Shown here: one piece after another, positions 52,647 through 61,391 of the stretch | Layout of the letters: each line of letters opens with the position of its first letter | How positions within the stretch are numbered: the first letter of the stretch is position 1 | NCBI GenBank assembly: GCA_017529875.1 | Contig: JAFXNC010000019.1 | Location: forward strand, 1 to 64,000 | From: Ruminococcus sp. | Lineage (GTDB): Bacteria > Bacillota > Clostridia > Oscillospirales > Ruminococcaceae | Length of the DNA stretch: 64,000 nucleotides | Direction: 5' to 3' | Program-made: the position numbers and the translations under genes | The notes under the pieces: model-generated | The model's database searches: none | What the model was told of the DNA's origin: nothing | The model's input: the letters and a program-made list of their open reading frames with translations, nothing else

Positions 52647-52716
52647 GTGTCCCGGCGATCTGGATTGGCCTGTGCAAATAATACAAACTATTTGAGCATT
52701 TTCAACAATCGGGACA

Positions 52717-52745
52717 TTGAAAAATCAAAGGTTTTGTGGTATAAT
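52717..52745 (+). promoter_or_regulatory. Promoter for the repeat surface protein
   Basis: TTGAAA, 17 bases, TATAAT. Confidence 0.65.
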
Positions 52746-52789
52746 AAACAAAACGCACCTGTTACATTTAGTAAAAAGGAGGAAGGATC

Positions 52790-55668
52790 ATGAAACGGAA
52801 ACTACTGGCGTTTTTGACTGCGCTGGCGTTTACATTCAGCTCGGCGGCGGTGCTGCCGGAGGGCGTGCTGGATGGCCTTGGCTCGATAGAGGTCAGCGCC
52901 GCCGCCCAGACCGGCACCTGCGGCGATAATCTCACATATTCATTCGACGACACCACCGGCACCCTGACAATCAGCGGCACGGGGGAGAGATTTGGGATTA
53001 TAAAAGTGGTGGAACAACATCACCATGGTGTTATAATTATGATGTCAAAACGGTCGTCCTTAATAAAGGCGTTACAAGCATTGGGGCATATGCATTCAAC
53101 TGTTCGGGCCTTAAAAGCATAACTATCCCGGTCAGCGTTACATCTATTGGAGATTACGCTTTCTTCGGCTGTGCTGAGCTTAAAGAGATCGCTATTCCAA
53201 ACGGTGTTAAAGAAATAGGAAAAGAGGCTTTTGTCGGGATCAACAGTATCGGTAAGATATTTGTTCCTTCAAGCGTTATTTCAATCGGTGATCTTGCTTT
53301 CGGTTATAGCCATCACATATCGCAGAATTCGATTTACTTGGACGTCATGAAAAGTTTCATTCTTGCCGGATTCAGCGGTTCCGTTGCCGAGGGATATGCC
53401 AATAAGAAAAGCCATGTATCCTTTGTGGTCGAGAAAGCCCCCATAGACAATTGTGCTGTAACTCTCGTCGAGACCAGCTTTATTGGAGACGGCACTGAAA
53501 AACGCCCTGTTGTTACTGTTGTTGATGGACGTATCTCCCTCACCGAGGGAACGGACTACATTATCGTCTACCGCAACAATACCGCCCCCGGCACAGCCAC
53601 CGCCATTGTGATCGGCACGGGCAGCTACTCCGGGAGCGTATCGCACGACTTCTCCATAATCTCCAGGAGCTCCGTGGACAACGCCGACGTCACCCTCGAT
53701 AAGGACACCTTCCTCTACGACGGCACCGAAAAGCGCCCCAAGGTCACGGTGGTGCTCGACGGCAGGACGCTAAACTCAGGTACGGATTACGAAGTCACTT
53801 ACCGCAGCAATACCGCCCCCGGCACTGCCTACGCCATAGTTACAGGCATCGGCAGCTATACCGGCTCGGTGACTGTCAGCTTCACGATCACCTCCGACAC
53901 CCTGGCTGATGCCGACATAGTCCTCGAAAACGACAGGTTCATCTACGACGGCTCTCAGAAGCGCCCCGCTGTTACGGTGGTTTACAGGGGCACCGAGCTG
54001 ACTGAGGGTACAGATTACACTGTCTCCTACAAAAACAACATCCGCGTCGGCACCGGGTATATCACCGTCACCGGTACCGGCAAATACAGCGGCAGCCAGC
54101 AAAAGAGCTTTACGATCTCTCCCCAGGATATTGCCTCGGCAGCTGTGACCCTTGAGGAGACATCCTTCAACTACACCGGCTATCAGATCACCCCGGCGGT
54201 CACGGTCTCCTTCGGCTCAAAGCAGCTGACTGAGGGCACCGACTACACCGTTACCTACCGCGACAACACCGAAGTGGGCACTGCCTCGGCTATCGTGGAG
54301 GGCAAGGGCAATTTCACCGGCAAGGTCACAAGGACGTTTACGATAATCTCCAGCGACATTTCCTCGGCAACGCTGATCCTCAGCAGTGACGGCCTCGTTT
54401 ACGACGGCACCGAGAAAAGGCCTCTCATCGCCGTCAAGGACAAGTCCTTCATACTGACCGAGGGCGCCGACTATACCGTTTCTTACAGCAGCAACATCAA
54501 TGCCGGCACCGCCCGCGTGACCGTCACCGGCAAGGGCAGCTATTCGGGCTCGGTGTCTAAGAGCTTTACTATCTCTCCGAGAAATATCGCCTATGCCTCG
54601 GTATCGCTGAGCTCCTATTCCTATGTTTACGACGGCTCCGCCAAGAAACCGTCGGTAAGCGTATACGACGACGAGACCGGCTCGCTTTACTCCGGCACGG
54701 ATTATACTGTATCGTACAGCAACAACACCGCTGTCGGCACCGCTTCGGTAAAGGTCTCCGGCAAGGGCAACTACACCGGCAGTGTTACAAAGACCTTCTC
54801 TATCGTAAAGCCCGCCGAGACTGACGTGGCGAAATGCACCGTTTCTAACATCAGCAATCAGAGGTACACCGGAAGCGCCATCAAGCCCTCCGTGACCGTT
54901 AAGCTCGGCTCTACCACGCTTACAAGCGGCACCGATTATACGGTCTCCTACAAGAACAACACCAAGCCCGGCCGCGCCACCGTGACCGTTACCGGCAAGG
55001 GCAAATACACAGGCTCGGTCAGCAGGAATTTCATCATAGTCCCCAAGCTCAACGCCATGACACTGACCACCGGCCTGACCGGCAGCGACGACGGCTTTTC
55101 AGTAAAATGGAACTCCGACAGCCTCGCGACCGGTTATCAGGTGCAGTACTGCAAAGACTCGTCCTTCTCCCGGGACTGCCACTCCACCACGAAAGACAAG
55201 TATACCGACACTTCGGTGAATGTTGTGAAGATCCCGACGGTGGGGGAGACCTGGTACGTCAGGATGCGCTCCTACATCGTCATTGACGGCACCCGGTACG
55301 GCGATTACTGTACGGCGAAGTCTGTGACCGTCAAGGGTAAGCTCAGATCCGTTTCTATCCCGAAAAGCACCTACGACTACACAGGCAGCGAGATCAAGCC
55401 CACTGTGACAGTCAAGGATCAGGCCGGCAATACCCTTAGATCCACCGACTACACCGTAAAATACTCCAACAACAAGAACGTCGGCACCGCAGAGATCACC
55501 ATAACCGGCAAGGGCAATTACACCGGCACCCTGACCAAGGCCTTCACCATCAGGTCGGTATCGTCGAACAATAAATTCGTGTGGGGCAAGGATAACTGGA
55601 ATTTCACCAACTCCTATCAGGATTTCTGCAAGAGCTATTACGATATCTACCTTAATCCGCGTAAATAG
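52790..55668 (+). pseudogene. Large repeat surface protein with frameshift and truncated end
   Basis: The gene starts at 52790 after AAGGAGG with a signal peptide (about 1-35) and a domain that begins TCGDNLTYSFDDTTGTLTISGTGE. At about 52983-52992 the frame breaks at GGGGGAGAGATTT; removing two bases (AG) restores IWDYKSGGTTSPWCYNYD. BspA-type leucine-rich repeats then follow (VTSIGAYAF, VTSIGDYAF, VKEIGKEAF). After them come seven MBG/Ig-like repeats of about 80 residues (YDG...RP.VTV...GTDYTVSY.NN...GTA...GKG.Y.GSV...F.I), one fibronectin III-like domain and an eighth repeat. The end (WGKDNWNFTNSYQDF) looks like the start of a further domain that is cut off. It is probably an adhesin or a protease-like surface protein. 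Confidence 0.8.
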
Positions 55669-55686
55669 GCACTTTTATAAATCTTT

Positions 55687-55705
55687 GGGTGCTGTACGGG
55701 TGCTA
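55687..55705. repeat. Left copy of GGGTGCT direct repeat
   Basis: GGGTGCTGTACGGGTGCTA; a longer, nearly identical copy lies at 56113-56142. The two flank the decayed gene and hairpin. Confidence 0.55.
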
Positions 55706-55748
55706 CACAACAAGTCTTACCATGTCTCATCTTCTTCCATTTCGCTAA

Positions 55749-56016
55749 GTTCCGCTACCGACAGCATTGGCGATCGTCGCATTCATAAAGAAAAAGCAGA
55801 AATATGACGAGGCTGTAAATAAGATAAAAGGATATTGAGAACGATCCCACACTGTCCTGGCTTCCGATCAGTTACCGGAACAGCTATGCTTTTTCATATA
55901 TTTCTGATTGCATTACCTCCGGCAGAGCGGATACCCTAAAGGAAGCCTTAAATGACTTCGAGGCGTACCAGAAAAACCTTCTGCTTGCAGCAAGCTTAAA
56001 TCGCCCGCTTTCATAA
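55749..56016 (+). pseudogene. Decayed small gene, C-terminal fragment
   Basis: Two frames together encode one protein-like stretch. The first reads ALAIVAFIKKKQKYDEAVNKIK (to about 55832), then after a shift in the AAAAGG run the second reads DIENDPTLSWLPISYRNSY, YISDCITSGRADTLKEALNDFE and onward to the TAA at 56014. A hydrophobic span followed by a charged helix and a GRADTLKEALN-type tail is typical of an uncharacterised protein type seen in Firmicutes genomes and mobile elements. No start codon is present, so the 5' part is lost. Confidence 0.6.
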
Positions 56017-56041
56017 GTGAATATTTCAACTCCACAAGAAA

Positions 56042-56087
56042 ATCCCTCATAAGACTTCCAAACAGTCTTATGAGGGATAGTGCTTTT
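56042..56087 (+). terminator. Long perfect hairpin, terminator-like
   Basis: ATCCCTCATAAGACT (56042-56056) pairs perfectly with AGTCTTATGAGGGAT (56064-56078), followed by AGTGCTTTTT. Confidence 0.7.
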
Positions 56088-56112
56088 TGAGGCTTTACGT
56101 TTATATTTTAGT

Positions 56113-56142
56113 GGGTGCTGTATGGGTGCTGTATGGGTGCTA
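56113..56142. repeat. Right copy of GGGTGCT direct repeat
   Basis: Three tandem GGGTGCT units joined by GTAT. See the left copy at 55687-55705. Confidence 0.55.
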
Positions 56143-56189
56143 CCTTCAGTTTTTGAGCAGTTCTCAGCACGTTTTTCAGGCAAAAAGAA

Positions 56190-56224
56190 AACCTCGCAAA
56201 CACAGTGGTTACGAGGTTTTTCGT
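56190..56224 (-). terminator. Terminator of rplM-rpsI
   Basis: On the minus strand AAAACCTCG pairs with CGAGGTTTT and is followed by CTTTTTG; an A/T tract on both sides makes it bidirectional. Confidence 0.7.
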
Positions 56225-56256
56225 TGTTTTTGATAAAAAAGTAAGTTCGCGACTGA

Positions 56257-56658
56257 TTATCTCTTGCTGAACTGCGGAGCGCGACGGGCTGCTTTGAGAC
56301 CGTACTTCTTTCTTTCCTTCATTCTCGGGTCACGGGTCAGGAAGCCTTCCTTCTTGAGCGCGGATCTCAGCTCAGGGTTGAACTGGAGCAGAGCTCTGGA
56401 AAGACCGTGTCTGATAGCACCGGCCTGACCGGTAACGCCGCCGCCTGCAACGGTGCAAACGATGTCGAACTTGTCAACTGTATCGGTAACGCCGAAGGGC
56501 TGACGAACGATGAGCTTAAGAGTCTCGAGGCCGAAATAATCGTCGATATCTCTGCCGTTTATAGTGATCTTGCCTGTACCCTCGTAAACGCGGACGCGAG
56601 CAACAGAATGCTTTCTTCTACCTGTACCGTAGTACTCAGTTCTCTTGGATTCGTACAT
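56257..56658 (-). CDS. rpsI: Ribosomal protein S9
   Basis: S9 sits in the 30S head, and its C-terminal tail reaches the P-site tRNA. The 133-residue protein has [16 protein letters not shown], the central [22 protein letters not shown] and the basic tail ending QFSKR. The start at 56658 gives the normal N-terminus; upstream in-frame codons lie inside the ribosome site region. It follows rplM by 17 bases. Confidence 0.97.
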   Translation of the reverse strand: MYESKRTEYYGTGRRKHSVARVRVYEGTGKITINGRDIDDYFGLETLKLIVRQPFGVTDTVDKFDIVCTVAGGGVTGQAGAIRHGLSRALLQFNPELRSALKKEGFLTRDPRMKERKKYGLKAARRAPQFSKR

Positions 56659-56675
56659 TTTAGCTGCTCCTTTCA

Positions 56676-57104
56676 TTAAAACTCGCAAACTTCGGGCTTC
56701 TGAGCAGCATTGTTGTGCTCTGCACCCTTGTAAACTCTAAGTCTCTTGGCTGCGGCTCTGCCGAGGGTGTTGTTGGGGAGCATTCCCTCAACGGCGATCC
56801 TCATAGCTCTGTCGCTCTGCTCGGCCATCAGCTTGCTGTACTTGATCTCCTTGAGACCGCCGATCCAGCCGGTGTGCCACTTGTAGGACTTCTGATCCAG
56901 CTTCTTGCCGGTCAGAACAGCCTTGTCAGTGTTGATGATGATAACATGGTCGCCGCAGTCAGCATGGGGCGCGAAGGTGGGCTTGTGCTTACCGCGAAGG
57001 ATGTGTGCAGCCTTGGCAGCTACACGGCCGAGGGACTTGCCTTCGGCGTCAAGAATATACCACTTGCGGGTGATATCGCTTGTCTTGGGCATGAATGTTG
57101 CCAT
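56676..57104 (-). CDS. rplM: Ribosomal protein L13
   Basis: L13 is an early-assembly 50S protein. The 142-residue protein has [21 protein letters not shown], the [18 protein letters not shown] strand and the C-terminal [12 protein letters not shown]. The start at 57104 has an AAGGAGG site. A leader of about 65 bases lies between promoter and start. Such leaders can be autoregulatory (L13 leader), but I do not recognise the motif here. Confidence 0.97.
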   Translation of the reverse strand: MATFMPKTSDITRKWYILDAEGKSLGRVAAKAAHILRGKHKPTFAPHADCGDHVIIINTDKAVLTGKKLDQKSYKWHTGWIGGLKEIKYSKLMAEQSDRAMRIAVEGMLPNNTLGRAAAKRLRVYKGAEHNNAAQKPEVCEF

Positions 57105-57176
57105 AATGATTTCCTCCTTGATGATTTTGGTCCGGTCATACAGGCGCATCTGCCCATCTGACTCACAACATAAGCT

Positions 57177-57205
57177 ATTATACAATACCCGCCGGGATTT
57201 GTCAA
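57177..57205 (-). promoter_or_regulatory. Consensus promoter for rplM-rpsI
   Basis: On the minus strand: TTGACA, 17 bases, TATAAT. Confidence 0.85.
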
Positions 57206-57332
57206 TAGGCAATTCGCCGAATTTTTAATTTATAACCCTCTCACGCTGCGTTTCTCTTTGAAATTCTTCATTTCTCTTGATTTCTTGATTTTGATTTCAC
57301 TTTGCGTTCCAGGACATTTTCAGAGCCCAAAA

Positions 57333-57367
57333 GCGGCATATCCGCCCGGTTTCGGGGGATATGCCGC
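57333..57367 (-). terminator. Terminator of the VanY-like gene
   Basis: On the minus strand GCGGCATATCC pairs with GGATATGCCGC and is followed by TTTTGGG. Confidence 0.75.
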
Positions 57368-57381
57368 GATGCATTTTTAGT

Positions 57382-58320
57382 TCAGTTGCCGTTCTGATCC
57401 TTGGAGTTTTTGTAATCTGAGGTAACGTTCAGGTATTCCTCCAGGCAGATGTCCTGCTCATAGATCTCTTTGGCGGCCTTCAGACCCACGTACCTGATGT
57501 GCCAGGGCTCGTAGGTGTAGCCTGTTATGCTCTCCTTGCCCAGAGGGAACCGGATGATGAAGCCGTAATCCGCGCAGTTGTTGGCGAGCCATACCGCCTC
57601 TTTTGTATTGGCAAAGGAGAAGTCGGTAGTGTTGATGTCCATGCACAGCCCCGACTGGTGTTCCGAGTGTCCGGCGCGGGAGGAAACTCTGTCAGCCTCC
57701 TCGACGCCCCGCTGTTCGGCGTAGCCGTTGTAGAGCATCTCCTGCTCTCTGTAAGAGCGGAATCCCGAGCATATGAACAGCGATAAGCCCTGTCCCCAGG
57801 CGTCATTTGCCATCTTGTTGAAGGCTTCTTCGGCCTCCGGGTCAAGTCCCGGGGCGTAGGTGGGCGGCAGGGAATAGGTCTTGTTCACTATCATGATGCC
57901 GTCAACATAGGTTATGCCGTCCTTGACTTCGAGTTTGTGTCCCTCGGCCTCTTTGTGAGTTTTCTCGGTCTCCTTGGCGCTGGTGACTGAGGTCTCGGCG
58001 GGGGAGCCTGCCAGCCCCGGATCTGTCTGAGCCGGTTCGGTAACTGCTGCGGGCTGTCCCGAGCTGTCATTTGTATCGGCGACGGACTCTGCCTCGGAGG
58101 GAGCCGGCCCCTTCTGCATCGTAACGGTTTGCGGAGTGCCTGCCGTTTCCTCGGTCTTGGGATCAAGGAGCGGACGGATTATAAAGAAATACGATGCGAC
58201 TGCCACAAGAGCGATCGCCACTCCGGTGATGACACCGAGAGCCTGCATCCTGTCCCGGTGAAACTGAGCCTTGGTGTATTTCTTTCGCGGCCCGTTATGA
58301 CTTGTTTTTACGTTTCCCAT
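57382..58320 (-). CDS. M15-family D,D-carboxypeptidase (VanY-like), membrane-anchored
   Basis: VanY-type zinc peptidases remove terminal D-Ala from stem peptides. The 312-residue protein has an N-terminal cytoplasmic basic segment, one membrane helix (about 28-50), a Thr/Glu/Pro-rich linker (50-130) and the catalytic domain. That domain has SEHQSGLCMDI (His221, Asp228) and EPWHIRYVG (Glu271, His274). The start at 58320 follows GGAG. It stands as a single gene. Its presence does not imply vancomycin resistance, as no van genes are near. Confidence 0.9.
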   Translation of the reverse strand: MGNVKTSHNGPRKKYTKAQFHRDRMQALGVITGVAIALVAVASYFFIIRPLLDPKTEETAGTPQTVTMQKGPAPSEAESVADTNDSSGQPAAVTEPAQTDPGLAGSPAETSVTSAKETEKTHKEAEGHKLEVKDGITYVDGIMIVNKTYSLPPTYAPGLDPEAEEAFNKMANDAWGQGLSLFICSGFRSYREQEMLYNGYAEQRGVEEADRVSSRAGHSEHQSGLCMDINTTDFSFANTKEAVWLANNCADYGFIIRFPLGKESITGYTYEPWHIRYVGLKAAKEIYEQDICLEEYLNVTSDYKNSKDQNGN

Positions 58321-58354
58321 ATCTATACTCCTGATCTGAATTCCTGCTGATGCT

Positions 58355-58383
58355 ATTATAACACCTTTGTCCTGTCGCTTCAA
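58355..58383 (-). promoter_or_regulatory. Promoter for the VanY-like gene
   Basis: On the minus strand: TTGAAG, 17 bases, TATAAT. Confidence 0.7.
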
Positions 58384-58410
58384 GTCGAAATCGTTACAGA
58401 AAGAAAAAAG

Positions 58411-58680
58411 TTATCTTACCGTGAAATCGTGGTCGTTGTGTATCGGCACGGACTTTACCTGCATATCGGATATCTCAACGAACCGTCCGTTGGCCACCTG
58501 ACTTACCGTCATGTCTATGGCGAGCTCGGTGCCCTCAAGCTCGGCTTCAACAGAGCCGTCATACATATTCTCGACCCAGCCGCTGACGCCGTTGCTTCGG
58601 GCGGCATAGTACATCCTGTAACGAAAGCCCACGCCCTGCACATTTCCTCTGAACACGATATGCTTTCTTACTCTGTCCAT
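58411..58680 (-). CDS. acyP: Acylphosphatase
   Basis: Acylphosphatases hydrolyse carboxyl-phosphate bonds in small metabolites. The 89-residue protein has the phosphate-binding loop GNVQGVGFR with catalytic Arg20 and the catalytic Asn38 (GWVENMYDG). It stands alone with a near-consensus promoter and no obvious partner. Confidence 0.93.
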   Translation of the reverse strand: MDRVRKHIVFRGNVQGVGFRYRMYYAARSNGVSGWVENMYDGSVEAELEGTELAIDMTVSQVANGRFVEISDMQVKSVPIHNDHDFTVR

Positions 58681-58702
58681 GCTCTCACCTCCGCCGCACT
58701 AT

Positions 58703-58731
58703 ATTATAACATATCTTTTTACAAAATGCAA
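58703..58731 (-). promoter_or_regulatory. Promoter for acyP
   Basis: On the minus strand: TTGCAT, 17 bases, TATAAT. Confidence 0.7.
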
Positions 58732-58765
58732 CCACCCCTTTTGCTATGATTTATCGCAAAAAGCA

Positions 58766-58803
58766 GTCAGCTCCCGGACTTGGCGGATCCGGGAGCTGAC
58801 TGT
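58766..58803 (-). terminator. Terminator of the zinc-ribbon gene
   Basis: On the minus strand CAGTCAGCTCCCGGA pairs with TCCGGGAGCTGACTG and is followed by CTTTTTG. A second smaller helix (GAGCC/GGCTC, about 58850-58880) lies between it and the gene. Confidence 0.8.
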
Positions 58804-58953
58804 ATGTATGATTTAAGAAGGAAGAAAGGAAAATGTCTTTTTTAAGTTGAGCCCTCTTTTCCTTGGCTCTGTATACATTATAACCCTTCTTCCTAAAACC
58901 TGCTTAAAAGCAAGATGAAAAACAGGTGAAAGAATGTGAAAGCTTCGGGAGCA

Positions 58954-59688
58954 TCAGTCCTTGGGAGTAAAGCTGTCCAGCCACTTCATCATAGCGTCGC
59001 GGTACTGAGCCTTGTCCTCCTCGGCGCAGTATACGTTTACCAGATAGTAGGCGTTCTTGGTGGGGAACATGGCCTCGATGTACCACAGGTCATCGGTCTT
59101 GCCTATGTAGTTGATGCAGTGTCTGCTGAACTCGCCGTAGATGTACTCGTGTCCCTCTCTGACTTGGTACTTGACTTCCTGGTCGTTGATCTTCACCGTC
59201 CTGATCTGCTGGGCTTCGGCAAAATCCCTGGCGGTGAGGCTGCCGTACATCTCCTTTTCGGGAGCTGTGTACTCGCGCTTGCTTACATCAAAGCCTGCAA
59301 GGCGGGAGGTGTAGAAGTCGAGCAGTACCTCAACGCTGTTGCCCACGGTGAGCATATCCCCCTCTTTAAAGGAGCTGGGTACGGTTATGGAGTAGAAGGG
59401 CTTGCTGATGGTCTCCCAGGAGCCTTCGTCGGTGATCTTCTTGTCGCTGAGGAACCTGAGCAGGAAGAACACGCCCACGCCCACCGCGATCAGCAAAAGC
59501 AGCAGCAGGGGAGCCTTCGGGATAGGCTTTTTGTACTTCACATCCGCAAGGGTCTGGCTTGCAAAGGGTGAAGTGTCCGTGGATGTGTAGGACGGCGTGC
59601 TCGATGCCCCGCCCAGCCGGAGGGGTCTTCCGCACTCGCAGAAGGTAGCGTCATCGGGATTGTCGCGTCCGCAGTACATACATTTCAT
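58954..59688 (-). CDS. Zinc-ribbon single-pass membrane protein, unknown function
   Basis: The 244-residue protein begins with a zinc ribbon (CMYCGRDNPDDATFCECG), then a Ser/Thr/Pro linker, a membrane helix (about 73-96) and an extracytoplasmic domain of about 145 residues. The start at 59688 follows GGAGG and puts the first Cys at residue 3; a longer reading frame exists upstream but has no site. It shares layout, but no clear similarity, with the gene at 262-1023. Function unknown. Confidence 0.8.
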   Translation of the reverse strand: MKCMYCGRDNPDDATFCECGRPLRLGGASSTPSYTSTDTSPFASQTLADVKYKKPIPKAPLLLLLLIAVGVGVFFLLRFLSDKKITDEGSWETISKPFYSITVPSSFKEGDMLTVGNSVEVLLDFYTSRLAGFDVSKREYTAPEKEMYGSLTARDFAEAQQIRTVKINDQEVKYQVREGHEYIYGEFSRHCINYIGKTDDLWYIEAMFPTKNAYYLVNVYCAEEDKAQYRDAMMKWLDSFTPKD

Positions 59689-59722
59689 ATTCATTACCTC
59701 CATAATAAAAAATCTTTTCATA

Positions 59723-59752
59723 ATTATAACATACTGTATATAATTTTGTCAA
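59723..59752 (-). promoter_or_regulatory. Promoter for the zinc-ribbon gene
   Basis: On the minus strand: TTGACA, 18 bases, TATAAT. Confidence 0.75.
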
Positions 59753-59758
59753 TCATAA

Positions 59759-59787
59759 TGTAACTAAATTATGAGAATTTGCGTGTA
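59759..59787 (+). promoter_or_regulatory. Candidate ECF-type promoter of the sigma factor gene
   Basis: TGTAAC, 17 bases, CGTGTA. The AAC...CGT pattern is that of ECF-sigma promoters, suggesting autoregulation. A perfect 12-bp palindrome, TGAAGCGCTTCA (59794-59805), follows directly. Confidence 0.5.
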
Positions 59788-59829
59788 TATAAGTGAAGCG
59801 CTTCAAATCAAAGGAAAGGGGCAGGGAAG

Positions 59830-60387
59830 ATGACAGACAGCGAACTCACCATACTGTTCTTTTCGCGGGATGAAAAAGCAGTCGCTGAGGCTAAGCTGCT
59901 CTACGGCACCTACTGCAAAACGGTGGCACTCAACATCCTCCGCAGCGAGGACGACGCTGACGAGTGCGTTGCCGACGCACTTTTGGCGGCCTGGCAGAGC
60001 ATACCTCCTGCCCGGCCGGAGAATCTGCGCACCTACCTTGCAAAGCTCACCCGCAACGCCGCCATAAGCCGCTGGCGCCGCACTAAGGCGGAAAAACGGG
60101 GCTCCGGGCACATAGAGCTGCTGCTGGAGGAGCTCTCCGACGCGGCGGGCAGCGATAACGCCCTTGACCGCATCGACGACACGCTGTCTCTGCGGGAGGC
60201 CTTCAACAGCTTTCTTGCCTCGCTGGGGGAGGAACAGCGGAGGATATTCCTGCGGCGGTACTGGTATATGCACAGCATCTCCGAGATCGCCGGGGCACTT
60301 GGCATCAGCGAGAGCAAGGTGAAGGTCACTCTCAGCCGGACGCGAAGCAAACTGAAAAAACTACTTGAAAGAGAGGGATTGTTATGA
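59830..60387 (+). CDS. ECF-type RNA polymerase sigma factor
   Basis: The 185-residue protein has sigma region 2 (about 20-90, with YCKTVALNILRSEDDADECVA) and region 4 (about 125-182, with a helix-turn-helix in SISEIAGALGISESKVKVTLSRTRSKL). Such factors switch on small stress or envelope regulons. It overlaps the next gene by four bases (ATGA), the usual sigma/anti-sigma coupling. GGAAAGGGG precedes the start. The regulon is unknown. Confidence 0.9.
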   Translation: MTDSELTILFFSRDEKAVAEAKLLYGTYCKTVALNILRSEDDADECVADALLAAWQSIPPARPENLRTYLAKLTRNAAISRWRRTKAEKRGSGHIELLLEELSDAAGSDNALDRIDDTLSLREAFNSFLASLGEEQRRIFLRRYWYMHSISEIAGALGISESKVKVTLSRTRSKLKKLLEREGLL

Positions 60388-61337
60388 ACGACAAAATGCT
60401 TGATATCATAGGACTGGCGGATGAAAAATATCTGCAAGAGGCGGAGATAAAGAACACTAAAACCATAAAGCACCGCAGGAGAAGGTTCTCGGCGGGAATG
60501 GCGGCGGCTGTGATAGCAATGTCAATGGTGACTGTCGGTGCAGCCGTGGCTTACAACACTTTTGTCCATAAGGAAAGCGTAAAGAATCTTGGCATCACGG
60601 AAGAAAGCAACCCCGAACTTATAATCGGCACAAAATCCACCGAGAACAAGCACCTCCGACTGACAGCCGATACCGTTCTGAGCGATGGCTATATGGTGCA
60701 TATAGTTTTCTCGCTTGAAGCTCTTGACGATGAAGGCAGAGCATATATGGAGCGCGAGAATGAAGTCCCGATGCCTACAATGTTTTACAGTGAAAGTAAA
60801 GACCTGATATACAACATCAAAACGCTTCGGGACGATATGAACACCAAACAGCTCCAGATGGCGAATTACAAGCGTAATTTTTCTTCGCAAACGAAGAAAG
60901 CGCAGTTCAATGAAGACGGCTCGTTCTCCTTTACATTCTCGCATTTCTTTGGAAATGACAACCCCGAAAAAATATATGTCGTGCCGGAAGACTACAGAGC
61001 GAGCGGAACCAACGAAGCTTCTGTCTTTGACGGGATGTCGCTTATGCTCGATGTAAGCAAAGGCTTAGAAGTAAAGGAATTCTCAAACGGAGCTAACAAG
61101 CTTTATCTTTCAAAGATAGGTATCACAGTCATCCGCGGAAAAGGCGGCAAACCGTTAGCATCAGGAAACAACGGATACAGTCTCATTCTTAAAGACGGCA
61201 GCAAAGAAAACCTTCTTGACAATTACGGATTTGCACAGGGCGGAGAAGATCACAGCTTCCTGATATCGCGCAGGATCATAGACATCGACAACGTTGAAAG
61301 CGTGATCTACAACGGAATTGAATACAAAGCTGAATGA
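60384..61337 (+). CDS. DUF4179-type membrane protein, probable anti-sigma factor
   Basis: The 317-residue protein has a cytoplasmic N-terminus of about 35 residues with basic KHRRRRF, a membrane helix (about 38-57) and a large extracytoplasmic domain. Clostridial proteins of this design downstream of an ECF gene (DUF4179/RsgI-like) hold the sigma factor at the membrane. The short cytoplasmic part lacks the zinc anti-sigma motif. Codon use after about codon 60 is more AT-rich than in neighbours, perhaps a different origin for the sensor domain. What it senses is unknown. Confidence 0.75.
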   Translation: MNDKMLDIIGLADEKYLQEAEIKNTKTIKHRRRRFSAGMAAAVIAMSMVTVGAAVAYNTFVHKESVKNLGITEESNPELIIGTKSTENKHLRLTADTVLSDGYMVHIVFSLEALDDEGRAYMERENEVPMPTMFYSESKDLIYNIKTLRDDMNTKQLQMANYKRNFSSQTKKAQFNEDGSFSFTFSHFFGNDNPEKIYVVPEDYRASGTNEASVFDGMSLMLDVSKGLEVKEFSNGANKLYLSKIGITVIRGKGGKPLASGNNGYSLILKDGSKENLLDNYGFAQGGEDHSFLISRRIIDIDNVESVIYNGIEYKAE

Positions 61338-61344
61338 GCACAAA

Positions 61345-61382
61345 AAAGACTGTCCAAGAAATTGGACAGTCTTTCATTTTAT
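61345..61382. terminator. Bidirectional terminator between sigma operon and pckA
   Basis: AAAGACTGTCCAA pairs with TTGGACAGTCTTT across a GAAA loop, followed by CATTTTATT. Confidence 0.85.
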
Positions 61383-61391
61383 TGAGAGGAA

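Noticed and set aside
53680-54830. Regular repeats that might suggest a CRISPR array
   Set aside because: The repeats are about 230-240 bases, imperfect and in frame, encoding Ig-like protein domains; there are no short identical repeats with unique spacers and no cas genes.
57105-57176. Possible L13 leader RNA upstream of rplM
   Set aside because: A leader exists, but I could not recognise the conserved motif, so no RNA feature was called.
57382-58320. Vancomycin-resistance locus
   Set aside because: The VanY-like peptidase stands alone; no vanHAX or vanRS genes are near. The two-component system at 22.7 kb is linked to an ABC transporter instead.
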